Made by a program: the position numbers and the translations under genes. A stretch of 64,000 nt of DNA from Pyrenopolyporus hunteri (Eukaryota > Ascomycota > Sordariomycetes > Xylariales > Hypoxylaceae). The DNA lies in NCBI GenBank assembly GCA_902806595.1, contig CADCXC010000035.1, forward strand, positions 248,001 through 312,000, written 5' to 3'. Shown here piece by piece: positions 1 to 13,610 of the stretch. The notes beneath the pieces are model-generated. The model searched no databases, was not told where the DNA came from, and saw only the letters and a program-made list of their open reading frames with translations. Positions within the stretch are counted from its first letter, which is position 1. Each line of letters starts with the position of its first letter.

Positions 1-3000
1 TATTAAATTTACGTTTTTAAATATATATATTATTAAATTTATTTTCTTAAATATATAAATTTATAAAATAAATTTAAACGATTAAGTTTTTAAATATTAT
101 AAAAATACATATTACGGCCGATAAATTAATATTAAAATTATTTTATAATTTAATAAATTACGTAAATACTTATAAAAATTATAAATATAAAAAAAAAAAT
201 AAATAAAAATTATTTTTATTATATAATGTATTACGAAAAATATAAATAAAATAAAATTAAATAAAATCTTTAATTTTTCGATATAATAACCTTCGTAAAA
301 TTTAAGTATAAATCGATTAATAAAAAATAATAACATTAATAATAATTTTATTCGTATAATCGTACCCTTTTATATATTTTTATATATAAATTTTATTTAA
401 TCGACATTAATAAAAAATTTAACGTAATAAATCTTTTAAAATTATTTAAAAAATATATAATAAATAATTATCGATTATAAAAAATTTCGAAATAAACCCC
501 TTTAAAAAAACTTAAATTAACATTAAATAACCATTAAATATAACTTTAACGATAACGACGTAATAAAACGATATACTTTTTAATATAAATTATATAATTA
601 AAAAACGTCGAATAATTAAATTTCGATTTATACGCGAATTATTATCGAAATTTTAAAATGGCGATATATTTTATTTAAATAATTTAAATAATTTATTCGA
701 CGATATAAATTAAAATTATTAAAAAAGTTAAAATTAAAAAAAAAAATGAAAAATAATAACGACGCGAAAAAAGCCGTTAATAATATATAAAGTATAATAA
801 TATCGAGATTTTTTTTAATTATTAAAATATAAATAATAAGATTATATTTTTATTCGAATAAAATTATTTAAAAACTTTTATATTAATATTATTAATATAA
901 AAATATATTAATTCGTTTCGTATATTTTATTTATTACTTTATAAATTTAATTAATATTATATTTAATATTAATTTTTATATTTTAAAAAAACGATTTTTT
1001 TTATAAAAAAAATCTTATAATCGAAAAAAACTTTCGCTTTAATTTTTATTTTTTTTATACGATTATTATAATTATTATTATTAATAAATCTTAAAAATAA
1101 CGATAAGTTAAACGTTAAATCGTTATTTAAAATATCTTAACGATGAAATTTTCGACTTTTATAATATTTTTTTTCGTCGTTATTAATATTTTATAAATGT
1201 ATATTATTATCGTTATTAAAATATATTATTTGTTTTTAAAAAATAAAAAAGTATTTTCGAAACGTTTAATTTCGTATAAATCGAAAACGTTTATTATTTC
1301 GAAAATCGTTCGATTTATTTCGAATATAAGTAACGAGTGTAAAAAAAATCATAAATATTAATCGAATAAATTACGTAAAAATAATAAACATTTCCCCGGC
1401 GTTTTTAATTTAATAAATAAAAATGTTAACCGACTCGACGTTCGATTCGAATATATATAATATCGAAATATTAAAAATAAACTAAACGAATCGTACGAAA
1501 AAAAATTAACAATTAAAACCATATAAAATTTAACATTTATAATTATAATATAAAAATTTTTATTCGAAAATATATCGAAGTCGTAAATAAAATATATGTG
1601 TTATTAATATATATCGTTTTTTTTCGAATTTAAAAAAAAAAATCAATTTTTTTTTATCGATTATCGTATAAATATCAACACGAAAAAAAAATATATTATT
1701 TAATTTATCGATTTTTAGATATATCGTTAAATTTTTTAAATAATAGTTTATCGTATTATTAATAAACTAAATATTAATAATTTTAAATATAATATACGTT
1801 TATTCGAAACCGTAATAAAACGAAGAAATTTTATAATATTTATCGTAAATATAAATAACTTCGTTATTTTTTTTCGATAAAATACGAAATTTACGAAAAG
1901 GTATATTATAAATTTAAAAAACTCGTTATAAATACGATAAATTACCGTAAAAAAATATTTAATAATCGAAAATTAAAACGATTAAATAAAATTTTAAAAT
2001 AATATTAATATTAAAATTATATTATAATTTAATACGGTTAATTTAACTTATTAAATAATCGGTATCGAAGCTTTAATCGATTACGCTATTAAAACTTATA
2101 TATAAAATTACGATTTTTCGAATCGTAATTTAATTTTTTTTTTCTTTTTTATAATATTAACGAAATTTAATTTCTAATTTTCGATATTATATACCGTATT
2201 AAATAATTAATAAAATAAAATAAACTTACGTTTAAATTTTATTTAAATATAAAAATAATATATTTTAACTTAAAAAATACCGTTATTAAATCGCGAAAAA
2301 AAAATTATAATAGTAAAATTTTTAAATATAATTAAAAAATTTTTAAATTTATCATTTAAATTCGATTAATATATATTTAATTAAACGTTTTTAATAATAA
2401 TATAATAAACATAATAAATAAAATTAAAATCGACACTTTTATCGTTTAAAATAAAAAATCGTAATAATGTTAAATACGTATTAAAATATTTAAAATAATA
2501 AATTTCGATAAAAAATAATATATTTTCATCGATAAAATCTTTATTTAAATCGTTTTAATCGAAATCGAAATCAAAAAAATTAATAAAAAGCGATATAAAT
2601 AATATAAAAGCCGGTTTTAAATTTATAATAAAAATATATAATATCGAAATAATAATTATAAAATTAAAAAATTATAAAAATTAAGTTATTTTAAAAAATA
2701 AAATTTAAATAAAATTAAATGTTATTATAAATTAATAATATTACTTTAAATAATAAGGTTAATTATATAATTTTTTTTAAAATAAATTTAATTAATTCGA
2801 ATAATAAAATAAACGATATTATAAAAATTTTAATAAAATGTAATTAATATTATTAAATTTACATTTAAATAAATTTTAAAATTATATAAATGATAAATTA
2901 ATGTAATTATTATAATTAAAATTATTAAAATAATTATAAAATTATCGAATAAAAAATAATATATATATATATTATTTACCGTATATAATATATCATTTAT

Positions 3001-6000
3001 TTTTTATAAAATATTATAAATTTAAAATTAATTTATTATAAAATTAATTAAATTATATTATAAATTTATTATTACTTTAATATAACGTATAATATTAAAA
3101 ATTAATAATTAAATTTTATTAATATTATAAAAAAAAAAAAAAAAAAAACTAAATCGCGGTTCGAAAAATTACGGTTTTATATATAAACTTCGGCGGTATA
3201 TTCGATCGAAACTTCGATATCGATTACTTAATAAAGTTAAGCCTATCGTATCGAACCGTAATATGTTTAATATTAAATAAAATATAATCGAAATTATTAA
3301 ATTTACATTAATAAATACTTTAAAACGATATAAATTATTAATTAATGTAATATTTATAAAAATTATTAAAATAATTATAAAAATATTATAAAAATAAAAA
3401 CGGAAATTTATAATATATATTTCGTTTATATAAAAATAATTTATAAGGATAATTTCGCCGCTTTTTTTTATAAATTTTATTACTTTAAAAACTACGACTT
3501 AATTTTTATTTTCTTTTTTTTATAATATTAACATAAAATATACATTTATTAAATAAATAAATATTTAAATAAAAAAATAAATAATTATTTAAATAAATAT
3601 TTATTTACTTAAATAATTTTTTAAAATTCGAATTCGTAATAATTTAAAATTAAAGTAAATTTCCCATATAATTTAACATTTAATTATCTTTAATAATTTA
3701 TTTAAATATTTACTTAAATATTTAATATATTTTTTTATTATTTTATTATTAAACTTACCGTTTAAACTACATTTTTTATTTATATATTAAGTATATATAT
3801 AATAAATATTAATGGATGTAATTATTAAAGTTATTATAAAAAAAAGTTTAATTATTTTCGTAATTATAATTAAACATTAATAGTTATTTTTAATATAATC
3901 ATCCCTATTTATTTAATTAAAATACTTAATTTTATTATTTATTATATATTAAATAAAAGTATTTCGCGTAATAATGATATTATAATAATTAATTAATTAT
4001 TATAATTAATAATATTATTATTTATATTATATTTACGCTATATATTTTACTATTAATACTTTATTCGAAGTAATTTTTTTTACGTTAATTTTACGTATTT
4101 ATTTTTTACATATTATAAACTTCGAATAATTTTAATTTTATTTTCGAAGTTAAAAGATTTTAATTATTTTAATCGTAATTAACGTATTTATATTTTATTA
4201 TATTATTATTTAAATATATTTATTATAACATATATTTTTTTAACGAATAAAAATTTTAAAATTTAAAAATTCCTTCGTATTTAATTAATAAAAATCCGTT
4301 AATAATTAAAATAAAGTAAAATATAATTATAAAACCGCGTTTAAATTAACCGTTTATTATTATTATTACTTTTTAAAACTTTTAAAAAAATTACTATTAA
4401 AATCGAAATAATAAAAAAGTTTAACGGTTATATTTTTTCGACGTATTAATTATCGTATATATTAATTATATTTTCGATATTATTTTTTATATATTAAATA
4501 AATAATAAAATTAAAACTTTTACTAAAAAAAATTAAAATACGGAAATAAATTTATTTTTAAAAAAATAATAATATAAATAAAAACTTACCCTAAAATAAC
4601 ATTTCGATAATATATTTATAAAATAATTTATAAAATAACGTTACGTTTTAAACGTAAAATTAAACCTTCGTCCCCGAAATTAAAAACGTATTTTATATAA
4701 AAGTTTCTTTAAATAAACGTTTTTAAATTACCTTAATTAAACTCTTATTTTTTATTATCGTAAATATCGATTATTTAAAAAATATTAACGTTATATTATA
4801 TTAATTAATACTACATCGTTTTTTTATATTTAACATCGTCGTTAAATACGAAATTATCGCTAATAATTAATTTTTTTAATAATTTATTTTATAAAGTGTC
4901 GAATTATAAAATAAATACGTTAACTAAAAAAACGAAAAAATAAAAAATTAAACTTTTAAAAATTTAATTAAAATAATAAACCTCGATATATTTAATTAAA
5001 TGGTAATAAATAATACATTAATGGCGTTAAATTTATATAATTATAAAGTAAAATCGAAAATAAAAATAAATATAAACGATCGAAACGAAGTCGGTAAACT
5101 AAATACAAATATATAATTAATAAATTTTTTTTTTTTTATTTTAATTTATTAAAAACCGAAAATTAATTTTTTTAAAACCGTCGAATTAATTTATATCCCA
5201 TTAACAAAAATAATAAAATATAACTTTATATTATTTTTATCGTTAAAAATAATTTAAATATTAAATTTATTTTTATTATTTTCGAATAATAAAAATGAGG
5301 ATTGATATCCGCACTACCTATTTTTGATATCGGGCCTTTATCCGCACTACCAATACAAAAAGTACATCTCCCACCCCTCACTCGGCCCCACTAACGGATT
5401 CCCATACAAAAATGCAGCAAACCAGATAGTCTTTTCGAGGACAGGTACGCTTTTTCGATTGAATTTCTCGTATATATTGAATTACCTACAGCTCCCACCA
5501 TACATCCCACCATACATCCCACCATACATCCCATTATATCCCACCTATTCTAAGGATGCAAAATATAAAAAATAGATCGCCAGTTTCGCGTCAATTAAAC
5601 CTTTCTAATGGTATAAGTTTCATATCGGTGCATGCCCTATTTCAAAAATTATTCGAATATATATTCAATTCCATACGCATGTCAAAGGGGTATGCGACCG
5701 CCAAAGGGGATCACATGATCACCCCCAGGGCTACCACTTATACCTTTGAATGACTTCATATTCAAATAACTTTTGAAATAAGTCATGCACCGATATGAAA
5801 CGTATACCATTAGAAAGGTCTAATTGACGCGAAACTGGCGATCTATTTTTTATATTTTGCATCCTTAGAATAGGTGGGATATAATGGGATGTATGGTGGG
5901 ATGTATGGTGGGATGTATGGTGGGAGCTGTATGTAATTGAATCAATTGAAAAAGAGCATAAGGTGTACATTATGTATTAACACGATTGTACGTAGATTTG

Positions 6001-9000
6001 TATGTGGGGTTGTTAGATATGGTATGTATTTCAATGTATTGGTAGTGCGGATAAGGCCCGATATCAAAAATAGGTAGTGCGGATATCAATCCTCATAAAA
6101 ATAATATAAATCGCATTTAAAATTTAAAAAAATTATTAAATTTTATATTTTCATTTAATTTATATCGTATATTTAAAATTATAAGGGTTTTTTTTATTAA
6201 TTATATTATATATTAAATTTATTTTTTAAATTAAAAAAAATTTATTTACGGAAATATATATTTATCGTTTATTAAATTAAATTAATTAAACGTTATATAT
6301 TTATAACGTCGAATTTAATCTTATTATATAAAAAATTATAAACTAATAAAAACTATCGAAAAAAATTAACATTAATTAAATCGAATGTTATTATTTTAAT
6401 TATAAAATAAATTTAGAAGGTAAATACGGTAATTTTTTAAATTACCTTTTTTTTTAATATTATATCTATCTTCGAAAAGTACGTTCGAATATATTTTTCG
6501 TTTATAATAAAATCGATAATCGACTTTATTTTAAAATTAAATGTTAATTAAAAGATGTTTTATTCGTCGAATATTATAATTTACATATTTTTATCGCATA
6601 TATAATAAACGTTAAATCGTTTTTTTAAAATAAAATAAATAATAGTTATTATTTAAATATTCGTTAATATTAATTAAATATTTTAAAAATTATTTTTAAT
6701 ATTAATTTATTTAATTGTTCGTTTTAATCGATAATTATTTAACATATTTTTATTAATTATTAATTTATCGAATATATAAAAAAAAAAAATATTTAACTTT
6801 AAGAATAAATTTAAGTGAAATATTTTAATATCGCTTCGAAATCGTATTTCGTATTATATAAAGTTTAAGGATAACGAAAAAGTATAAAAAAATAAAATTT
6901 ATTTTAATCGCGTTAAGTTTTTAAACGTTATTATTTAATAAAATGTAAGTATTAAATATTAAATAAATATTAAATTATTTTTATAATACGTTTATATAAA
7001 ATTAAAAGTAATAAAAAATTTTTACCGTAATATTTATTAAAACTTTTTTATAAAATATATATTTTATTAAAAATATATTTTATTTTCGCGAAATAAATAT
7101 TTCTATTAAAAATTTTTCGTAAAAATTAATATTTTTTATAAATTTAAAACGTGTATAATTAACATATTAATTAACCTTCGAAATTTAAAAAAAATTTAAT
7201 TATTACGTTAAAAAAACATTTAAATAATAAAAAATTTTCTTTAAAATATAAAATATATATCGATTAATAAAAATAAAAAGTTAAAATCGTTTATAATAAA
7301 AAAAAATTTATTATTAAATCGAATTAAATATTTTTATAAATAAATTAATTAAGTAAAAAATTCTTCGATTATAAAGTTAAATTTTATAATTATAATACGT
7401 TTTTTAATTTAATTACCGTATAAAAAATATAAAATTAAAAAAAAATTAATAATATAAAAAATATTAAAATTTAATAAAATTAACGTTAAATATTTTTAAA
7501 TAATAAAATAGTTATAAAAGCGTTACGTAATACGCGAATAAAATAAAACCTTTTTTTTTTTTTCGTTTTTTTTTTAAAATTAACTTTTTTTATATACGTT
7601 TTTTTTTTATAAATTTATATATACGTTCGAATTATATATGTAAAATATAAACACTTTTATTTAATAAATATCATTTATATTATATAATAAATAATTAAAA
7701 CTTCGATTAAATTTTATTAAAATATAATGCGAGTTAATAAATATAATTTTTTTTAAAATTTACTTTTTATTAATATTTATATTTAAAGTATGAATTAGTT
7801 TAAAAATAATTAATATAAATATATTATTTTAAAAGTTATTACGCTTCGTTATCGTTTAAAATACGATTCGAAAATCCCATTAATTTATTTTTAAATTATT
7901 ATACATTTATATATTCGAACCGTTTTCGTAACATATAACGTTAAAATTAAATAAAATTTATATAAAATTATAAAATAATATATTCGTAATGTTTTATTTT
8001 TTTTAAATAATTTTATTTCCATTACTTTATTTTTTTTAATAATATAATAAAAATTTATTATTTAACGCATTTTTTTAAAAAAATATCGTTTATTAATTAC
8101 GTTAATTTTAATGAAAAAATTAAAACATACCGTTTTATACGTTTAAATATACGTATAAATAAATAAATTTAATTTTTATAATTATATATAACTTTTATTA
8201 ACATTAAATAATTATTATTTTAACCGTTAATATTTAACATATAATTATAAAAGTTCGAACTTTTCATTTTATCGACATCGTTTAAATATTATCGAATTAA
8301 TAATATTTAAAATTTTATTATATTTTTTATTCGATTTTCCCTTAAAAAATTAATTTAAAAAAAAATTAACTTATCGAAAAATACCCGTCCTCGAATATAA
8401 CATCGTATTTATTTTTAAAATCGAATTATCGATATTTTTAAATAAAAAAATAAACTTATTAATTATATAAAAACTTTTAATTTTATTAATAATAAGTTAA
8501 ATTTTAATTAAAATTAAATAAAAACCTTTAATTAAAATTTAACGAAAAATTATTTCTTTTTTTAATTTATATTATACATTTTTCGTTTATTTATTAATAA
8601 TAATTATAAATAATTTAAAATAAAAGAAAATATCGATATATTCGATTATATTATTTAAATTTTAATAAAAATTCGAAAAATACTTATTAATAAAATTATT
8701 AATTATATAATTAACAATTTAAATGTATAATTACTTTTATCGAATCTTATTAATATCGTTAAATTCATTAAATTAATTATATTTATTTATAATTAAAAAT
8801 TAAATAAATTTTATCTTTTAATAACTATATTTATAATCGAAGTTAAAAATATTATAAATTAAAATTTATATAATATTAATTATTAATTAATAACTATAAA
8901 AATAAGTTTTAATTAAATTATTTTAATTAAATCGATTTTTAATAAATTTTAATCGTTTACGTTATAATAATTAATATTATTTTATTTTTAAAACGTATTT

Positions 9001-9600
9001 ATACGAATTATAAAATAAAATAAAACCCTTTTCGATACTATATTATTATATTTAATTATTTTTATAATATTTATATAAAATATTATTATAATAATAATAA
9101 AAATAAATGTTCGTATTAATTTAATACGTATTAAATTCGATATCGATTTAATAAATTATTATTTTAATTATATTTAATAAACGTATTTAAACGTATTAAA
9201 TCGATCGATATATTTAAAATAACTTTTATTTTATTATCGATATATATCGATAATAAATAAACTATTTAATAATAATATATTTCGAATATTACGTTTAAAA
9301 TAATTAAAAATTTTAAAATATAATTATTTATTATAATAAATTAAATTAAATAATTCGAACGTTAAAATTTAATAATAATATTATAAAATAACTTCGTAAA
9401 TAAATTAATTAAATAATTAATTCGAGTTATATTTTAATATTTAAAATTATAATAAAATAATTTTTAAATTTATTATAATTATAATAGAAAATAACGTTAA
9501 AATATATTATAATTATAATAATAAATAACGTTAAAATTCACTAATTATTATAATAACGATTAACGTTGACTACATAATAAGGACGTAGTATATATTTTAT
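1..9600. repeat. AT-rich, RIP-type gene-free block
   Basis: This block is made almost wholly of A and T, with TA-rich strings and stop codons in all frames, so no gene can be supported. Most surviving cytosines and guanines sit in CpG pairs, while CpA and TpG are very rare. That pattern is expected after repeat-induced point mutation, which turns CpA into TpA on either strand. The right edge is sharp: composition becomes normal at about 9600, some 1.5 kb before SHO1. No retroelement or transposase can be recognised any more. The only stretch with normal composition is the inverted-repeat element at 5296-6095. The block is probably heterochromatin (pericentromeric, subtelomeric or a transposon graveyard); the window does not show which. 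Confidence 0.9.
5296..6095. mobile_element. 800-bp foldback-type inverted-repeat element, not RIP-mutated
   Basis: The two ends are near-perfect inverted copies of about 60 bp (5296-5355 and 6037-6095, one 1-bp indel) starting TGAGGATTGATATCC. A second, longer pair of inverted arms (about 5477-5664 and 5760-5943) lies inside, with a central loop at about 5665-5759. Within each outer arm the 12-mer ATCCGCACTACC occurs twice (5307-5318 and 5340-5351 on the left). The inner arm contains three to four copies of CCCACCATACAT. The element is flanked by TAAAAA on both sides (5290-5295 and 6096-6101), a likely 6-bp target duplication, although AT-rich flanks make chance possible. No transposase is encoded; the open frames inside are by-products of the palindrome. 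It is best described as a non-autonomous foldback element or MITE that arrived after the surrounding DNA was mutated, or that escaped RIP. The family is unknown. Confidence 0.85.
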
Positions 9601-11140
9601 ATAAACTATATAATCAGATTATGGAACCATGAGTTTTAACGGTTTGGCGGTTTCGGGCATTTGGGCCAGGGTAGAATTTGGGGTGGGGACGGCCCATGCT
9701 TCTTGTACTTACCGCGCAACTAAAGAGTGCACCTGTTGTACCCACCAGCCCTCCCCCTTACCATCTGTTACAGCAGCTCGTCAGGAACTTAGATTGCGCT
9801 CTCGTCTCTTGAACACCACCCCCAGGAAGACGCACACTCCACCCACCCAATTCTTTCCTTCTCCCATGCCCCCTTCCCCCATTCGATTTGATTGACTGGT
9901 CAGGCCTGGTTGAACTTGCCCAGTAATTGATTAATTCCTTTAACCTTTTCGCACCCCCATCCCTTCCCTATTATTCCCTTCGACGCCAATTTTTTTCTGC
10001 CTGTTCCTTCTTTTCCACCACCCCCCATTTTCCTCCCATTCCCCCGTCATCGCGAAGACGAGCCTATTCTGTCAATCTTTTTATTCGATTCTCAGTCCCA
10101 GGCTTTGCAACCGTGGAACGATCCAACTTCGCTTCTCACGACGTACATATTGTGTGGCCGGTGGTCTCCAGTGAAGGGTTATTTAACGCCGTCAGGAACT
10201 GCGAGGAGAAAGGGGGTTGCCGTGGCGCGAGAGAGTGTCGTTGACTTACTTAATCGGGAGAGAAGAAAAGAGAGAAAGAGATCAAGGGATCATAAAAGAG
10301 AGAAAAGAACAGGAGCGGTACCTACGACAACCCGAGCTTCTCAATCCTCATCGATACTCTTGATTCGGGACCGTAGTCGATATAATTCCTTCTTTAGTTG
10401 TTTCGTCGCATACAAGGCCTTTCCAACCCGGATCGACTCAAGTCAAGCATTTACACGATCGAGGAGCCCGACGACAATTAACTCTGTCCGCGCTTCGACC
10501 ATAGGCTTTCTCCACCCTTCATCCGACATTTCATATTTTTGCCGACTGGATTCTAGGTCGCCAGATTGCACAATTTCCTTTCGATTCTTATTTCCCCTTA
10601 CATCGTGGAAGAGGCACCGAGCCAAGGTTCCAAGGATACGCGATCGCATGAACCCCGTACTGTCTACAACGGCGCCGCACCATCCACCCAAGACATTATC
10701 TCAGCGGCCAACCGAGAGCCTTGAGCGCTTTGCTTGACGACACTTTCCCATTTGTTCGCCCTCGAAAGAGGCCTTTCTAACATCCTCGACACTTCCGACT
10801 CTAGTCACTCCTTTGTAGAGAATCTAACCTAGCCGACATCCCGCCAAGCTTGGTTCCTCATAAACCGACCATTCACCTGGTCACTCAAAGAACCCACCAA
10901 TTATCGCATCTCCGCCCCCTGCAACGTTTCTGGGCACAGCCACAATTCCATTAACGGGAGATCGTCGAAGTCCACGTTCTGCTCATACTTGCCTGTATTG
11001 CTGTCGCGTCGCACGGTTCGAGTGACCAATTGCAGTGTCCCGGTTTTTTTTTCTTGAATATCGATTCTACTGTCTAAGCGTAAAGCTTTCTTTTCCTTAT
11101 GCCCTCGTACGGCTCGCTTCATTCTCCTTCGTTGCGCAAA
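9601..11140. other. SHO1 upstream region / probable promoter and 5' UTR
   Basis: Composition is normal again here. The stretch holds pyrimidine-rich tracts (around 9820-10050) and a purine-rich tract (10246-10310), which are common in fungal promoters and leaders. Several open frames exist, the longest at 10105-10737 (210 codons), but they overlap each other, lack recognisable domains and are rich in Ser/Arg/Pro, so I do not call them genes. Some could be upstream ORFs in a long SHO1 leader. Confidence 0.5.
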
Positions 11141-12206
11141 ATGGAACACTCGAGAGCAAGTTATGGCCGCAAGGGCATGAACATGTCTAATGTTATTGGC
11201 GATCCATTTGCTCTAGCTACAATTTCGATCGCAATGGTACGTTTCAACACAGTGCTCCTGGCGTCGTTTTATGCCTTACTCTATGGATTCTTGCTAACCG
11301 TGAGTCCCCTATTTTCAGCTCGCTTGGGTTATCGCCTTCATTAGTTCCATCATTGGACAGATACAATCAACCCCTCGGAATCCATTTCCCCCGTATACGT
11401 GGTTTGGGATCGTCTTCATGCTTCCCTTAATAGGCGGTGTATTTGTCGTCATAGCGTCCGATTCTATTCAGACTTACCATGTCGCCCTCGTTGGTTATAT
11501 ATCCTGCGGTCTTATCGCAACGACTACGTCCATAACTTCGATGGTTTATTCCTCCGAAGGTGCGAGGGAGGCTGCCGCGGCCGGCTTCATTCTGCTGTCC
11601 ATGGTAAATGTGAGTACACCCTCGGGTCCATCCTGAGTGCATAGTCGCCGGCACAACTAGCCTGAGTAGTCACCGTATCAGTCTACTAACTGTATTGCAC
11701 AGATCGTGTGGATCGGATACTTCGGTTCCGCACCGTCTGCAGTGCCGCGCGCATACATTGACTCGTTTGCTTTGGCCAAAGAGTCGACGATGAACCGACA
11801 GACTATGAACGGAGGATACGGTGGCCGTCCCGAAACATCGACCTCCGTTCAACCCCCTCAGATGTATACTTCGGCTCAGCTGAACGGGTTTGAGAACCCA
11901 TCACCAGTTGGAGGTTTCAACGGCAATGCGACACGTAACTCGGGTGGAGCCTCTGGTTTCCCTGGCACCATTAATAAGACGCCGTCGCCGGCGCAGAACG
12001 AACCAGAGATCGCTGCCCCCACCGAGTACCCATACCGTGCGAAAGCCATTTACAGTTACGAAGCCAATCCCGACGACGCAAACGAAATATCCTTCTCGAA
12101 ACACGAGATACTCGAAGTCAGCGACGTGAGCGGCCGGTGGTGGCAGGCGAGGAAAGATAACGGCGAGACAGGCATAGCCCCCAGCAACTACCTCATATTA
12201 TTATGA
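11141..12206 (+). CDS. SHO1: High-osmolarity signalling protein Sho1 (four TM helices + SH3)
   Basis: This is the plasma-membrane osmosensor that feeds the HOG MAP-kinase pathway; its SH3 domain recruits the Pbs2 kinase. There are three exons: 11141-11236, 11319-11609 and 11703-12206. The introns are GT-AG (82 and 93 bp), and the first has a CTAAC branch signal. The predicted length is 296 aa, near the family norm. The N terminus carries the family block IIGDPFALATISI-like (here VIGDPFALATISI) and then four hydrophobic helices (about 24-48, 62-81, 85-106, 117-138). TM3 and TM4 are joined by the conserved VYSSEGAREAAAAGF loop. A Gly/Asn/Ser-rich cytosolic linker follows. The last 60 residues form an SH3 domain (AIYSY, the WW pair, GIAPSNYL). 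The ATG at 11141 is chosen because MEHSR is the usual start; an in-frame ATG lies 14 codons upstream. It is convergent with SPC19. Confidence 0.96.
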
Positions 12207-13610
12207 GAGGACTAATGAGCTGAGGGGCTCCCTGCCCCGGAATTATTTGACTTGAAATGAAACCGCTTGTGTGGTATCCTCGGGGAACTTTCGTCGACAT
12301 TAACGACGAGAAGCGGTTTGTATTTGAATGGGTTTTAGAGCGGTGCGATGCGAACAAAACGCAGGGTCACGGACGCGCGTTGGAGTAAAATCGGGGATAC
12401 CATCATTGCCGGATGTAACTTTTCCCACTTTTGCAAGGCTCTATTTTTCTACTACTATTATTCCATGGTGGCCGGCTTATTGTTTATTGTCTTTTATTTT
12501 TCCCTTCCTATCTCTTTAGTCATGCCGGGCTTCGTCCCGGCATGACCGGGGGGAGAACATATAACAACCCCCCTTCCTTGCCCTACGATGTGTAACTTGC
12601 GGCAGACCGCTCGTTGCCCTCCGCCTTTCGAAGCTTATGGATATATTTGCAGTTGAATCGGCGATTAGGGCAAGTTGGACGGAGAGCCTTCAGAAACGAG
12701 AGGGATTTACGAACGTCACGCCATTGGTTCACGGATTCCAGGAGATAGGTAAAGCTCTGGTATCAGTCAATGAAAGAACACCATCAAAAGACTCTTTTGT
12801 GCGTTTAGTGCCACTAGTGGAATACTTTCGCAAGTGTGATGGTCTTGTGAGATTGCATTTTGTGTTTAATGTTTTGTGGTCGTTTCCCGTCGAGTACTCC
12901 AAGAGTCCGTTGGGATACAAATAATGACTTCCCTTTTTGTGACTTCAGTATGATGGATCAAGCATTACGGAAACAAGTTAGACTCGAGTCCGTTCGTCTA
13001 ATGGCTTAATAATATTTAAAATGCAACTCAAGGGAGGGTCTTAAAGTACCTAATCAAGACTCGATTTTGCATCAATCGCGCGTTTCATGCCATCGAGTCG
13101 CTCAATCGACTCAGATTACTTCAAAGGTTCTTTATAAAATGGTGAATTGGTATCTCGCATCTCACAACTATCCTTACTAATTGATGTCATGCTCATCTCT
13201 CGCCGTAAGTCTTCCCATATTCGACATGGAGAAGTGACTTAGGCTAGTGTATGAGAGCCTATCTTAGCTCCTCATGAGCTCACTGCCATGTCGTACCGCG
13301 CGGGCCGGATATACTAGGACTCGACCAGCACCCAGATACCTATTCCCCCTAGAGACATCCGGCATAACGCCGGGCTCGACGTAGCACCCTATTACTCAAA
13401 GACGTCCACCCGCGCAAGGCGACTTCATCCCATCGAGGCCTAACCCACTCTCAGCTTCATTTCGACCGGATAGGGCCGCACAACTCTCCCATCTCTGAGC
13501 CGTATCATTAGCTGCACAGCTCGCCGCACCGAATATATCAGCACTTGCGTACCCCCCGCCGCGAACCAACTCTCTCTTTTTCTTCCTGAAGTATATCCCC
13601 CTCCCCCCTC
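12207..13610. other. Intergenic region between SHO1 and SPC19 3' ends
   Basis: This contains the 3' UTRs of two convergent genes. The only clear structure is a perfect hairpin at 12521-12544. A 95-codon open frame at 12637-12924 has no recognisable domain and is not called. Nothing else is supported. Confidence 0.6.
12521..12544. other. Perfect GC-rich hairpin downstream of SHO1
   Basis: CATGCCGGG, a 6-nt loop (CTTCGT) and CCCGGCATG form a 9-bp perfect stem 315 bp after the SHO1 stop, just after a T-rich run. It could be a structured 3' UTR element or a relic of a small inverted repeat. Fungal Pol II genes do not use bacterial-type terminators, so I do not call it one. Confidence 0.6.

Noticed and set aside
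3130..3265. A-run followed by a less AT-rich piece with a short inverted match (CGGTTCGA) in the RIP block
   Set aside because: Only about 8 bp match; too weak to define an element in saturated AT DNA.
5324..5970. Three open frames in the foldback element, two of which encode nearly the same peptide on opposite strands
   Set aside because: The shared peptide is a by-product of the inverted arms; no domain, and the frames cross arm boundaries.
10105..10737. 210-codon open frame upstream of SHO1
   Set aside because: Overlapped by frames in other phases, Ser/Arg-rich without motif, and lies where the SHO1 leader is expected.
12637..12924. 95-codon frame between SHO1 and SPC19
   Set aside because: No known domain, no intron context and opposite-strand frame of similar length.
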